A stretch of 64,000 nt of DNA from Sulfitobacter sp. SK012 (GTDB taxonomy: Bacteria > Pseudomonadota > Alphaproteobacteria > Rhodobacterales > Rhodobacteraceae), in assembly GCF_003352085.1 (NCBI RefSeq), contig NZ_CP025804.1, positions 3,410,001 to 3,474,000 of the forward strand, in the 5' to 3' direction. The notes under the pieces were generated by a model. It did not search any database, was not told the origin of the DNA, and saw only the letters and a program-made list of their open reading frames with translations. The position numbers and the translations under genes are program-made. Every line of letters starts with the position of its first letter. The first letter of the stretch is position 1. This document shows positions 9,582-18,277 of this stretch, in pieces.

Positions 9582-10874
9582 ATGACTCATAAAACACTGC
9601 TCTTAGGCCAGACCTTACTTTTTGATGCCGACCCGATGACGCATGCGTGGTCTGATGCCGTGCGGGTTGATCCTGCCGGTGGCGTTTTGATCTCGGACGG
9701 GCACATTACCGCCGTGAGCGATGGTGCGACATTGCTCCGCGATCACCCACAATCCCAAGTGGTTGATTACGCGGATGGTTTGATCTGCCCCGGCTTTGTA
9801 GATGCACATGTGCACTACCCGCAGACCGCGATGATCGCGAGCTGGGGAAAACGCCTGATCGACTGGCTTAACACCTATACTTTCCCTGAGGAATTGCGCC
9901 TGAGTGATCCAGCCTATGCCGCCGAAATTGCAGCGCGGTATTTGGACCTTACAACTGCGTGTGGGACTACAACCGTTTGCAGTTTTACGACCATCCATCC
10001 GCATAGTGTGGACGCCCTGTTTGATGCTGCCGCAGCGCGCGGACAATGTGTGGTTGCGGGCAAAACCTGCATGGACCGCAACGCGCCAGACGGGCTGCGC
10101 GACACGGCGCAATCGGCCTATGACGACAGCAAAGCGTTGATCGCCCGCTGGCAGGGTCAGGGCCGTGCACAATACGCGATCACACCACGATTTTCGCCCA
10201 CTTCATCGGTTGAACAACTCAGCGCTTTGGGCGCGTTATGGGCCGAACATCCGGAGTGCCTCATGCAGACCCACCTCAGCGAGCAGGTGGACGAAATCGC
10301 CTGGGTTCGAGACCTGTATCCAGATGCGCGTGACTACCTTGACACCTATGAAACCCATGGGTTGCTCGGAGAGCGTGGTGTTTTTGGTCATGCCATCCAT
10401 CTGACACCGCGTGAAGTGGACCGTATCGCAGAAACAGGTGCCGCTTTGGTGCATTGCCCCACATCCAATACATTCATCGGATCAGGGCTTTTTGATATGG
10501 CCGGACTGGCCGCGCGCAATATTCCGGTGGGCCTCGCCACGGACACCGGCGGCGGGTCGTCCTTTTCGATGTTGCGGACAATGGCTGCGGCATATGAGAT
10601 CGGGCAACTGCGCGGCACAGCGTTGCACCCTGCGCAATTGATGTGGCTAGCAACAGCCGGATCCGCTCGATCCCTGCATTTACAAGATCAGATCGGCCAT
10701 CTGCGCGCGGGTGGTTATGCGGATATTACCGTGCTTGATCTTGCCTCAACCCCGGCCATCGCACAGCGTGCTGCGCAGGCCGAAACAATCTGGGAAGCTG
10801 TATTTCCGACCATCATGATGGGCGATGATCGTGCCATCCGAGATGTATGGATCGCAGGACAGTTACAACGCTAA
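9582..10874 (+). CDS. guaD: guanine deaminase
   Basis: 430 aa amidohydrolase. GFVDAHVHYPQ at residues 71-81 supplies the first two zinc-binding histidines; MQTHLSEQVDE (about 228-238), GHAIHLTPRE (about 268-277) and LATDTGGGSSFSML (about 316-329) give the remaining metal and catalytic residues, and HCPTSNTFIGSG is typical of guanine deaminases rather than cytosine or TrzA enzymes. It converts guanine to xanthine. An upstream in-frame extension to 9471 is not conserved, so ATG 9582 is used. The stop is one base from the stop of the opposing operon. Confidence 0.92.
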   Translation: MTHKTLLLGQTLLFDADPMTHAWSDAVRVDPAGGVLISDGHITAVSDGATLLRDHPQSQVVDYADGLICPGFVDAHVHYPQTAMIASWGKRLIDWLNTYTFPEELRLSDPAYAAEIAARYLDLTTACGTTTVCSFTTIHPHSVDALFDAAAARGQCVVAGKTCMDRNAPDGLRDTAQSAYDDSKALIARWQGQGRAQYAITPRFSPTSSVEQLSALGALWAEHPECLMQTHLSEQVDEIAWVRDLYPDARDYLDTYETHGLLGERGVFGHAIHLTPREVDRIAETGAALVHCPTSNTFIGSGLFDMAGLAARNIPVGLATDTGGGSSFSMLRTMAAAYEIGQLRGTALHPAQLMWLATAGSARSLHLQDQIGHLRAGGYADITVLDLASTPAIAQRAAQAETIWEAVFPTIMMGDDRAIRDVWIAGQLQR

Positions 10875-10875
10875 C

Positions 10876-11301
10876 TCAGCAGCGTTTGGCGGCCAGCAAC
10901 ATCACCCAGACATCGCCAACATGCGCGACCCCGACGTCACGCGCTTGGCGCAGCGCCATATTCTTGAGATGGCCCGGCGATTTCGTCCAGACACTCATAA
11001 CCTCTGCCGCGGATTTTTGTCCTTTGGCGATATTTTCGGCCACGATGCACCAACGATACCCTGCATGTTTGGTCCGGCTGCCCACAGTCGACCCATTGGC
11101 CCCGCGGTGATCGAAATAACCTTTAGTGTACATCTCGCGCGCATGATCCTCTGCGGCGCGTTGCAGTGGCTTCGAAACACTTAGTTTTGACAGGCCCTTT
11201 TGAGCTCGAAGATTGTTCAGACCTTTGGTCACAGCCGCATCAGAAAGCGCCAATTGCGCGCTAAAGACCAGCGCCGCAAACATGAGGAAAATCTGTTTCA
11301 A
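10876..11301 (-). CDS. secreted CAP-domain protein
   Basis: 141 aa counting from a TTG at 11301 that overlaps the TGA of the upstream deaminase gene (TTGA). This start gives a clean Sec signal peptide (KQIFLMFAALVFSAQLALSDA) followed by a compact CAP/SCP domain: LNNLRAQKGLSKLSVS, DHAREMYTKGYFDHRG (His of the CAP cavity), GYRWCIVAENIAKG and WTKSPGHLKNM. An ATG at 11283 would shorten the signal peptide. Bacterial CAP proteins are extracytoplasmic and of unknown general function. It is the last gene of the phosphatase-deaminase operon. Confidence 0.85.
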   Translation of the reverse strand: MKQIFLMFAALVFSAQLALSDAAVTKGLNNLRAQKGLSKLSVSKPLQRAAEDHAREMYTKGYFDHRGANGSTVGSRTKHAGYRWCIVAENIAKGQKSAAEVMSVWTKSPGHLKNMALRQARDVGVAHVGDVWVMLLAAKRC

Positions 11302-12638
11302 AGCGTGTCCTGTAGGTGCTCTGCCAATTTGTTTTGCCGAGCAACAAGGGCCCCCATGTCCAGCGTTGTAATCTGCCCGTCCCGCACAATCTGGCGGCCT
11401 TCGACAAACAGATCGCGCACTATCGTTGGGCCTGCAAGCAACAGAGCTGCCTTGTCCCAACTGCCTGCGGCAGCAACGCCAGTCATATCCCACACGGCGA
11501 TATCAGCACGTTTGCCAACCTCAAGCCTGCCACAATCGGGGCGGCCCAGCACATCTGCACCACCGCGTGTGGCGATCTCAAGCGCCTCGCGGGCACTCAT
11601 GGCGTCAGCCCCGCGCGCAACCCGTTGCAGCAACATCGCCATACGCGCCTCGGCGACTAGATTGCCGGCGTCATTGCTTGCTGACCCATCAACCCCAAGG
11701 CCCACTGGCACGCCTGTGTCCCGCATGGCGCGGATCGGTGCGATCCCGCTGCCAAGACGGCAATTTGAACAAGGACAATGCGCAACCCCGGTACCCGTTT
11801 GAGCAAAAAGCGCGATCTCGGACGAATCAAGCTTGACGCAATGGGCGTGCCATACATCCGGTCCAACCCAGCCAAGGCTTTCCGCGTATTGCCCCGGCAA
11901 GCTGCCAAAATTCTCAAGCGAATAGGCGATATCTTCGACGTTTTCGGCCAAATGCGTGTGCATCATCACGCCCTTGTCGCGTGCCAATAGCGCAGCATCG
12001 CGCATCAGTTCACGGCTCACCGAGAAAGGCGAGCACGGGGCAACACCCACTCGGCACATCGATCCTTCGGCGGGATCATGGAATGCATCAATAACCCGAA
12101 TGCAATCGTTGAGGATGGCGGACTCGTCTTCGACCAACGCATCGGGGGGCAAACCGCCGGCACTTTCGCCGATGCTCATCGCGCCGCGCGTGGGATGAAA
12201 CCGCAAACCAAGTTCAGCGGCCGCGTGAATCGTATCTTCGAGCCGCGCTCCGTTTGGATAGAGATAAAGGTGATCAGAGCTGAGGGTGCAGCCCGATAGG
12301 GCCAGTTCCGCAAGGCCAACTTGGGCAGACACGTGCATATGCTCTGGCGTGAACCGCGACCAGATCGGATAGAGCGTGCGCAACCATCCAAACAGCAGCG
12401 CGTCTTGCGCCGCTGGCACCGCCCGTGTGAGGCTTTGGTAAAGGTGGTGATGTGTGTTCACGAGGCCCGGTGTAACGAGGGTGCCACGTGCATCGATGAC
12501 TTCGGCATCGTTGGCTGGCAGGTTTGGTCCGATTGCCGCGATCACACCGTTTTCAAGCAAAATATCCACACCTGAAAGTTCGCGGCGGGTATCGTCCATC
12601 GTCAGGACCGCATCGGCATTTTTGAGTAAGATTGCCAT
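11298..12638 (-). CDS. 8-oxoguanine deaminase / TrzA-type amidohydrolase
   Basis: 446 aa. Zinc-site motifs are PGLVNTHHHLYQSL (57-70), MMHTHLAENVED (about 230), WHAHCVKLD (about 264) and GVDGSASNDA (about 322). The THHHLYQ motif, CSNCRLGSG segment and overall length fit the 8-oxoguanine deaminase group (8-oxoguanine to urate), related to hydroxyatrazine hydrolase. The ATG overlaps the TAA of the upstream phosphatase by one base. Family placement in the TrzA/AtzB clade is firm; the exact substrate is inferred from motif resemblance and from the guanine deaminase next door. Confidence 0.85.
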   Translation of the reverse strand: MAILLKNADAVLTMDDTRRELSGVDILLENGVIAAIGPNLPANDAEVIDARGTLVTPGLVNTHHHLYQSLTRAVPAAQDALLFGWLRTLYPIWSRFTPEHMHVSAQVGLAELALSGCTLSSDHLYLYPNGARLEDTIHAAAELGLRFHPTRGAMSIGESAGGLPPDALVEDESAILNDCIRVIDAFHDPAEGSMCRVGVAPCSPFSVSRELMRDAALLARDKGVMMHTHLAENVEDIAYSLENFGSLPGQYAESLGWVGPDVWHAHCVKLDSSEIALFAQTGTGVAHCPCSNCRLGSGIAPIRAMRDTGVPVGLGVDGSASNDAGNLVAEARMAMLLQRVARGADAMSAREALEIATRGGADVLGRPDCGRLEVGKRADIAVWDMTGVAAAGSWDKAALLLAGPTIVRDLFVEGRQIVRDGQITTLDMGALVARQNKLAEHLQDTL

Positions 12639-13447
12639 TAGCTTTGCATCGCTCCTTGGAGCAGCGCAATCGCTTCGGCGTGGATTTCGGGGTTCGCGGC
12701 GGCAATGGCGCGACCGCCATCATGGGCCGGGCCGCCTTCCCAATTTGTAACGATCCCTCCGGCTGCGTGGATCAGCGCGATGGGGGCCTGAATGTCATAT
12801 GGGGCGAGCCTTGCTTCAATCACCAGATCGATCTGACCGGCAGCAATGAGAGCATAAGCATAGCAATCCATCCCGTAACGGGTCAAACGCGCCTTGCTTG
12901 CTACGGCGTTAAAAGCGACAGCGTCTTGCGGCGTGTCGACCTCGGGGAATGTCGTGAAAACCGTCGCTTCTGCCAAAGCGCGAGGCGCGCGTGTTTTGAT
13001 CGGCCCAGATCCCTGCGGGCCCGTCAGGGTCGCGCCTTCGGGATGGCCGATAAAACGCTCCCCTATATAGGGTTGATCGACGATGCCGTAAAAAGGCCCC
13101 TGCGCGTCACCTAGGGCGATCAGGACACCCCAAGTAGGTGCACCAGATACAAAACCACGGGTGCCATCAATCGGGTCAAGCACCCAAGTCAGGCCAGAAG
13201 TGCCTGGTTTGGTGCCGTATTCTTCACCAAGGATTGCATCATCAGGGCGCTCTGTTTGAAGTATGTCGCGCATGGCACGTTCGGCTGCCCGGTCCGCTTC
13301 GGTAACTGGGTCATAGCCTGCTGCCAACTTGTTATCCGCACCAAGGTTCGGGTCGCGAAAAAAAGGCAAAATAACGGAGCGTGCCGCATCAGCCAACATC
13401 TGGCCAACACGGTCAATTTCGGGATCAAATCGGGTTTTATCTGTCAT
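12638..13447 (-). CDS. histidinol-phosphatase / inositol monophosphatase family protein
   Basis: 269 aa. Li-sensitive phosphatase fold with DPVTEAD (46-52), GEEYG (74-78), VLDPIDGTRGFVSG (89-102) and a C-terminal YDIQAPIALIHAAGG metal-ligand segment. The FVSG continuation and TxGVLIAL context are typical of the HisN-type histidinol-phosphate phosphatases in alphaproteobacteria. The ATG at 13447 is used since the upstream ten codons are not conserved. It heads the operon with the 8-oxoguanine deaminase (1-base overlap) and CAP protein. A general inositol or nucleotide phosphatase remains possible. Confidence 0.8.
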   Translation of the reverse strand: MTDKTRFDPEIDRVGQMLADAARSVILPFFRDPNLGADNKLAAGYDPVTEADRAAERAMRDILQTERPDDAILGEEYGTKPGTSGLTWVLDPIDGTRGFVSGAPTWGVLIALGDAQGPFYGIVDQPYIGERFIGHPEGATLTGPQGSGPIKTRAPRALAEATVFTTFPEVDTPQDAVAFNAVASKARLTRYGMDCYAYALIAAGQIDLVIEARLAPYDIQAPIALIHAAGGIVTNWEGGPAHDGGRAIAAANPEIHAEAIALLQGAMQS

Positions 13448-13519
13448 TGCAACGGCGTGCCAGCTAACGCTTACCATTGCAAGACCGGGTCCGCCTTATC
13501 GGCAGACCCTTGCGCGCTT

Positions 13520-13894
13520 TTAGGCGACGTCGCTTAACACGCGGGCCAACTCAAACAGTCGCCGGCGCTGATTTTCGGGAATGGCATAGTAGGAGCGCAC
13601 AAGATCCATCGCTTCCTTGTCCCCCATCAGATCATCGGGAACTGCATTACCGTCGGAACTAACAACGTCTTGCTGCGCTTTGATGCCCTCGAAAAAGAAT
13701 GCCACCTGAACGCCCAAGACGTCGGCAATATCCCAAAGCCGCGATGCGCTGACGCGGTTTGCACCTGTCTCGTATTTCTGGATCTGCTGGAATTTGATCC
13801 CGACCATTTCGGCCAGTTTTTGCTGCGTCATTCCAATCAGCCAACGCCGCTGGCGAATGCGTTTACCAACATGTACGTCCACGATATGAGCCAT
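13520..13894 (-). CDS. XRE-family helix-turn-helix regulator
   Basis: 124 aa. Residues 10-65 form a Cro/C1-type HTH (RIRQRRWLIGMTQQKLAEMV, then FQQIQKYETGANRVSASRL), the pattern of the alphaproteobacterial PraR/PhrR-like regulators. A short C-terminal helical segment (MDLVRSYYAIPENQRRRLFEL) is conserved in these proteins and probably mediates dimerisation. It is a single gene; a long non-coding stretch with a large hairpin lies upstream. Regulon unknown. Confidence 0.85.
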   Translation of the reverse strand: MAHIVDVHVGKRIRQRRWLIGMTQQKLAEMVGIKFQQIQKYETGANRVSASRLWDIADVLGVQVAFFFEGIKAQQDVVSSDGNAVPDDLMGDKEAMDLVRSYYAIPENQRRRLFELARVLSDVA

Positions 13895-14376
13895 GGGCCT
13901 TAGTTCCTTTCTCTATCGACGTGGAAACAGCACGCCAACTGGTTACTTGTTCGACATAGATCCGCGAAATTATGTTGCTTGTTCAACCATCCCATTTTGA
14001 TCAAGCATACAAAAAATGCGCTCCACGACAATTTAAATTACTTGCTACTTGGGTGATGTAGCATCCCGCGCTACAACCCAAGGGTAAGTAACGTATTAAA
14101 TTCCCCCTAGCCTCCTCCGAAAGAAGCCGGCCAGCGATTGCGCCCCAAAGACATGCATCTTTGATGCAAATGCGAGAAACGCCTTTTTGGACAGCACGCT
14201 AAGTAAATTTCGCGCACTATATTAAATAAGGAGCCCCCTAGATGCTGAAGCACTTTGCCGGACATAAACACGTTTTCGTGATCTGATATCACCAAGACAA
14301 CGTCCGTCTACGCCCAACCAAAGATAGACTTTAAACTCCAATAAACAACTTGGAGATGACTAAACCGCGAGACTGC
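13895..14376. other. 482-bp intergenic stretch with long hairpin
   Basis: No coding frame is convincing. The stretch is AT-richer than its neighbours and holds a large imperfect inverted repeat (14038-14091). A CCTCCTCC run occurs at 14111-14118. It separates the XRE regulator from the 3' end of the LysR gene, both on the minus strand, so it serves as the long upstream region of the XRE gene. Confidence 0.5.
14038..14091. repeat. long inverted repeat / hairpin
   Basis: The left outer arm TTACTTGCTACTTGGGT (14038-14054) pairs imperfectly with ACCCAAGGGTAAGTAA (14076-14091). Inside, TGTAGC (14057-14062) pairs perfectly with GCTACA (14070-14075) around the loop ATCCCGC. There is no T-tract on either side, so it is not an ordinary terminator. 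It may be an operator, a cruciform or part of a structured RNA. Confidence 0.5.
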
Positions 14377-15237
14377 TTACCTGTCAACCTTTCCGGCAAA
14401 GGCCCCAAGCAAAAGATCGCTCAGGGCGTCCAGAACAGGCCCTTTGCCACCTTGCGCCCGGTACAGATTGATATGCTGTGCTGGGAGCATCGGCAAAGCG
14501 CCCTTGTGATCGATCCGCTCCAAATGAGGGGGCTCTGTGCCCTCGATCATACTGTGCACCGCGAGGTCCGCGCTGACGGTGGCTTCAATCGTGCGGTCAC
14601 TTTCTGTCTCAACCAAAACTTGCCAAGTGATGCCAGCTTCGTCGAGGGCGGCCACCACGTTTGGCCGAAACGTACACAGCCGCCCGAAGGCAAGCTGCAA
14701 CGGGCGCTGCCGCCACGCAACACCACCCGGCGCACCGATCCACATCAGCGGCCGCGTGGCCAACGTGACAGCCCCTGCATCGCAGGTGGTCTCTGTCGTC
14801 ATGATAATGTCGCAACTGCCTTTGGCAAAAAGATCTTTTAGGACGCGGGTATGTGAGGATTCGAGCAAAACGCGCACCCTTGGATAGGCCGCATTAAACT
14901 GTTTAAGGACCTGCGGGATCGCCGGATAAACGATGTCATGGGGCACGCCCAAAGACACGGTGCCTTCAAATTCGTGATCGGTCAAACGGCTGACGAGTTC
15001 ATCATTCAGGGCCACCATGCGGCGCGCGTAAGCCAATAATTGTTCCCCACTGGCGGTCAACGCAACCGTCCGCCCAGAGCGATCAAGCAAGTCCAGTCCC
15101 AGCATTTCTTCGAGCCGTTTTAACTGCATCGAGACAGCCGATTGTGTGAGGTGTAGAAAACCCGCCGCCCGCGTAACCCCGCCGGAATCAGCTACCGCAA
15201 TAAAGGATCGCAAGGTGGTGATATCAAGATTACGCAT
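14377..15237 (-). CDS. LysR-family transcriptional regulator
   Basis: 286 aa. The N-terminal winged HTH (residues 1-62) includes FIAVADSGGVTRAAGFLHLT and QSAVSMQLKRLEEMLG, followed by a substrate-binding domain from about residue 90. It is divergent from the Bax inhibitor-1 gene with 333 bp between starts. A perfect 17-bp dyad at 15281-15297, 44 bases upstream of its ATG, is a plausible autoregulatory operator. Target genes are not clear; the facing gene may simply be a neighbour. Confidence 0.9.
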   Translation of the reverse strand: MRNLDITTLRSFIAVADSGGVTRAAGFLHLTQSAVSMQLKRLEEMLGLDLLDRSGRTVALTASGEQLLAYARRMVALNDELVSRLTDHEFEGTVSLGVPHDIVYPAIPQVLKQFNAAYPRVRVLLESSHTRVLKDLFAKGSCDIIMTTETTCDAGAVTLATRPLMWIGAPGGVAWRQRPLQLAFGRLCTFRPNVVAALDEAGITWQVLVETESDRTIEATVSADLAVHSMIEGTEPPHLERIDHKGALPMLPAQHINLYRAQGGKGPVLDALSDLLLGAFAGKVDR

Positions 15238-15280
15238 GATCTGTACTCGTCGAAAAAGGTATCGCGTCAGCAGTTATCAG

Positions 15281-15297
15281 TTCGTCAATTTGACGAA
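15281..15297. promoter_or_regulatory. perfect dyad between lysR and Bax inhibitor-1 gene
   Basis: TTCGTCAA and TTGACGAA flank a single central T, 44 bases upstream of the LysR start. Position and dyad symmetry suit a LysR-type site, although the classical T-N11-A form is only loosely met. Confidence 0.4.
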
Positions 15298-15570
15298 AAG
15301 CATCAACATTTCGCATCAAAAGAGACACAACCATCACTAGATGTGAAGTCAAAATGACTCACTACCGGACAAAATGTCCGTTTTTTGACCTGTCGCTAAC
15401 CCAATAGGGGCAATTTTGGGCATCCCCAAGTTAACCTGCGGCACTGAGCCGCGAATAAAGGTCGGTATTCCTGATCAAAAGACTTGAAAACAGGGGGTTC
15501 AGTCACGATATTACAGCTGAACCGTGTTGGGAGTGTCCCGCACGCCCGTCGTTCCCAATTGGAGGTATCA

Positions 15571-16347
15571 ATGGCAGACGTGAATACAATCCGGACAGCT
15601 GCCGGAACCCGTACCGCGGAGATTGACGCAGGTCTTCGCGCGCACATGAATAAAGTCTACGGCACGATGTCCGTAGGCATGCTTATTACATTCGCCGCTG
15701 CATGGGCGATTTCAGGCCTGGCAGTGACAGCAGATGCCGCCAACGGCGTCGCACAGCTGCGTGAAGGTCAATATCTGACCAACGTCGGCCACGCGCTTTA
15801 CGCGTCCCCATTGAAATGGGTCGTGATGTTCGCACCGCTTGCGATGGTTTTCGGCTTTAGCGCCGCAATCAACAAGATGTCCGCAGCCACGGCTCAGTTG
15901 ATGTTCTACGCTTTCGCCTTCCTGATGGGACTGTCGATCAGCTCGATCTTCCTTGTGTTCACGGGCGCGTCGATCATTCAGGTGTTCCTGATTACCTCAA
16001 TCGCCTTCGCGGGTCTGTCGCTCTATGGCTACACGACCAAGAAAGACATCTCTGGCTGGGGAAGTTTCCTCATCATGGGTGTGATTGGCCTGATTGCAGC
16101 CTCGATCATCAACATCTTCTTGGCCAGCTCTGCGCTCACCTTCGCGATCTCTGCGATTGGCGTCCTGATCTTTGCGGGTCTGACAGCCTATGACACGCAG
16201 CGCATCAAGACGGATTACATCGCACACGCTCAGCACGGCGACAGCGAATGGTTGGGCAAGTCAGCCATCATGGGCGCACTGAGCCTGTACCTGAACTTCA
16301 TCAACATGTTCATGATGTTGCTGCAATTGTTCGGCAACCGCGAATAA
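15571..16347 (+). CDS. Bax inhibitor-1 (YccA/TMBIM) family membrane protein
   Basis: 258 aa with seven predicted membrane helices from residue 32 on, ending with the typical SLYLNFINMFMMLLQLFGNRE-type tail (residues about 238-258), and an internal YDTQRIK motif in the penultimate loop. The start is fixed by GGAGG at 15561-15565, six bases before the ATG. The family is a pH-sensitive calcium-leak channel group in bacteria and YccA modulates FtsH in E. coli. It is a single gene ending at a strong terminator. Confidence 0.92.
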   Translation: MADVNTIRTAAGTRTAEIDAGLRAHMNKVYGTMSVGMLITFAAAWAISGLAVTADAANGVAQLREGQYLTNVGHALYASPLKWVVMFAPLAMVFGFSAAINKMSAATAQLMFYAFAFLMGLSISSIFLVFTGASIIQVFLITSIAFAGLSLYGYTTKKDISGWGSFLIMGVIGLIAASIINIFLASSALTFAISAIGVLIFAGLTAYDTQRIKTDYIAHAQHGDSEWLGKSAIMGALSLYLNFINMFMMLLQLFGNRE

Positions 16348-16375
16348 CCTTCGCTGACATATTAAGCTAAAGAAA

Positions 16376-16406
16376 GGTCGGGTCCGAAAGGGTCCGGCCT
16401 TTTTCG
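16376..16406 (+). terminator. rho-independent terminator after Bax inhibitor-1 gene
   Basis: An 11-bp GC-rich stem (AGGTCGGGTCC / GGGTCCGGCCT, with G-T pairs) closed by a GAAA tetraloop is followed by TTTTTC, about 28 bases after the stop. Confidence 0.9.
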
Positions 16407-16682
16407 TTGGCTATCCTTTTCTGTGAACCAGTCATTCTCGAGCGCAGGATCCAAGCCCTGCTTGAGATCAGACCGGACTGCGGGGGCGGGTCTGTTGCGC
16501 GGCCGATCCAGCCAATGGTGACGCGGCGGAACCAGACTTTAGCGCCTGCGCACCAATGATTGCCACCACCTAGCTGATCGTGGCAGGGGCCCGCGTATCA
16601 ATCGCAATACCGGTGCCCGAAAGCACACGACCCCAGACGGGCTGCCTGCACAGAAGCTTTGAAGTGCGCTTTAAAACGCAAA

Positions 16683-16705
16683 AAGCCGCGCTAGATGCGC
16701 GGCCT
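16683..16705 (-). terminator. rho-independent terminator of rpmG
   Basis: On the minus strand GCCGCGC and GCGCGGC pair around a 5-base loop and run into TTTT, 24 bases beyond the rpmG stop. Confidence 0.8.
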
Positions 16706-16728
16706 TTCAAGCAAAGTTAGCAGATCAA

Positions 16729-16896
16729 TTACTTGATCTTGCCTTCTTTGTATTCAACGTGCTTGCGCGCAACGGGGTCGTACTTTTTCATGACCATTTT
16801 CTCGGTCATTGTGCGTGCGTTCTTTTTGGTGACGTAGAAATGGCCTGTGCCCGCGGACGAGTTCAGACGGATCTTGATCGTGGTTGGCTTCGCCAT
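16729..16896 (-). CDS. rpmG: 50S ribosomal protein L33
   Basis: 55 codons, translated by hand: the protein starts [20 protein letters not shown] and ends [14 protein letters not shown], the highly conserved form of L33 without the CxxC zinc motif. Length is exactly that of the family. AGGAGTAATACC precedes the ATG. It is a single-gene unit between an SDR gene (same strand, upstream boundary about 100 bp) and its own hairpin terminator at 16683-16705. Basic composition and strong conservation make the call secure. Confidence 0.97.
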   Translation of the reverse strand: MAKPTTIKIRLNSSAGTGHFYVTKKNARTMTEKMVMKKYDPVARKHVEYKEGKIK

Positions 16897-16999
16897 GGTA
16901 TTACTCCTACTGCACTGCCACCCGGATGGGGCTGTGCGTTAATCCTGAGTTCCGGCTTTTACCCGGATGCAGTGCCAAGTCAACCGCAAAAGGACGCTC

Positions 17000-17707
17000 T
17001 CAAAGCTCTATACGAACATCATGCATCCAAAGCTTTGCGGGACGCGATAACATGAACACCACCACGTCCGCCAGATCATCAGGTTCCGTAAAAATATGGT
17101 TCGGAACTTCTTCATTCGCCTTTGCAAACATGGCCGTGTTTGTTCCGCTTTGATAAAGGCCTGCGACACGCACACCGCTCTCCGCCTCATCCAGCTTCAG
17201 CACGTCGGTAAAGCCGCGCATGCCGTATTTGGTCGCTGTGTACACCGATTGGCCCGCTTGCGCCAAAACGCCCGATTTCGAAACCACGTTTAGAATCGCC
17301 GCTTCAGGCCGTCCGCGTAGCCCCGGCAGCACCGCACGGGTCAAATGGATGGCCCCCGACAGGTTGGTGGCCACGGTGTCGTCGATCAATTGCGAATCGA
17401 TCAGATCAAGCGGCCCCGTTTTGTGCCAAATACCCGCGTTGTTGATGAGGACATCCACAACGCCAAACTGTTCTGTAATATCGGCCAAAGTTTTCGCAAT
17501 ATTGTCGGTTTCGCGAAGGTCACAGACAAAGCCATGGGCGGCAGGGGCACCCGCAGCCCGCGCTTCAGCCGCAACAGCGTCAAGCCGCGCGCTGTCACGG
17601 CCGATGATGGCCACGTTGCACTTTTGCGCCGCCAGTTTGAGGCAGATATGGCGACCAATGCCGTCACTGCCACCGGTCACAATTATTGTTTTTCCTGCCA
17701 ACTGCAT
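17000..17707 (-). CDS. SDR-family oxidoreductase
   Basis: 235 aa classical short-chain dehydrogenase. The cofactor motif TGGSDGIG is at 11-18, NNAGIW at about 88-93, a serine in NVVSKSGVL (about 140) and the catalytic YTATK at about 156-160. It has the length of a minimal single-domain SDR, and the Arg at the end of the second strand (IIGRDSARL) suggests NADP(H). Neighbours (rpmG, rnpB) give no pathway clue, so the substrate is unknown. Confidence 0.9.
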   Translation of the reverse strand: MQLAGKTIIVTGGSDGIGRHICLKLAAQKCNVAIIGRDSARLDAVAAEARAAGAPAAHGFVCDLRETDNIAKTLADITEQFGVVDVLINNAGIWHKTGPLDLIDSQLIDDTVATNLSGAIHLTRAVLPGLRGRPEAAILNVVSKSGVLAQAGQSVYTATKYGMRGFTDVLKLDEAESGVRVAGLYQSGTNTAMFAKANEEVPNHIFTEPDDLADVVVFMLSRPAKLWMHDVRIEL

Positions 17708-17764
17708 CGCTGTCTCCTTGCTGAGATCCCTGGGTGCAGAGGCACCGTTGGGTCTTGTGTAAAT

Positions 17765-18179
17765 ATGCGCGGAAGGCCTGTAAGCCGGGTTCTGTCCCGG
17801 CTGCAGGCAAGCCTACAGCCATGGATGACCATTCCTCTGACCTTGTTGTTGCCAACAAAGCTATAGCTGCCAACCCGAACCTGCTGGGGCAGAAGTGGCC
17901 CCGTCCTTGCGAACGCGCGGTCCCTATTTGGCATTGCTCCCGGTAGGGCTTGCCATGCCGCCCCTGTTACCAGCGGCGCGGTGGGCTCTTACTCCACCGT
18001 TTCACCCTTACCGCCCGTGATGGTTTCGGTTGCCCGACCTGTCTGAGCGGCGGTCTATTTTCTGTGGCGCTTTCCGTCGGGTTGCCCCGCCCGGGCGTTA
18101 CCCGGCACCGTATCTTCTTGGAGTCCGGACTTTCCTCGACACTGTTGCCAGCACCGCGATCATCCAGCCTTCCGCGCGA
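17765..18179 (-). ncRNA. rnpB: RNase P RNA (class A)
   Basis: The minus strand carries the universal core AGAGGAAAGTCCGGACTCCA (18118-18137 in plus coordinates) near the 5' end and the conserved 3' part ending in ACAGAACCCGGCTTACAGG. The first bases GCGCGGAAGG and last bases CCTTCCGCGC pair to form helix P1, which fixes the ends within a few bases at about 415 nt. Several ORFs crossing it are meaningless. The RNA is the catalytic subunit that removes tRNA 5' leaders. Confidence 0.95.
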
Positions 18180-18185
18180 CGTTAG

Positions 18186-18214
18186 CGGTAGTGGGCAATG
18201 GGGGGGCAGGTCAA
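18186..18214 (-). promoter_or_regulatory. candidate sigma-70 promoter of rnpB
   Basis: On the minus strand TTGACC (18214-18209) and CTACCG (18191-18186) are 17 bp apart and about seven bases before the RNA's 5' end. The -10 box is weak. Confidence 0.4.
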
Positions 18215-18277
18215 TGGGGTGTAGGCGCAGTTTTGGGCCTCCTGTGGGAAATTTGGCCAAAGGAAAGGGGTTTAGGG

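Noticed and set aside
13895..14295. Possible CcsR-like small RNAs suggested by the CCTCCTCC run
   Set aside because: Only a single copy occurs and the characteristic tandem stem-loops were not seen; kept only as a note under the hairpin finding.
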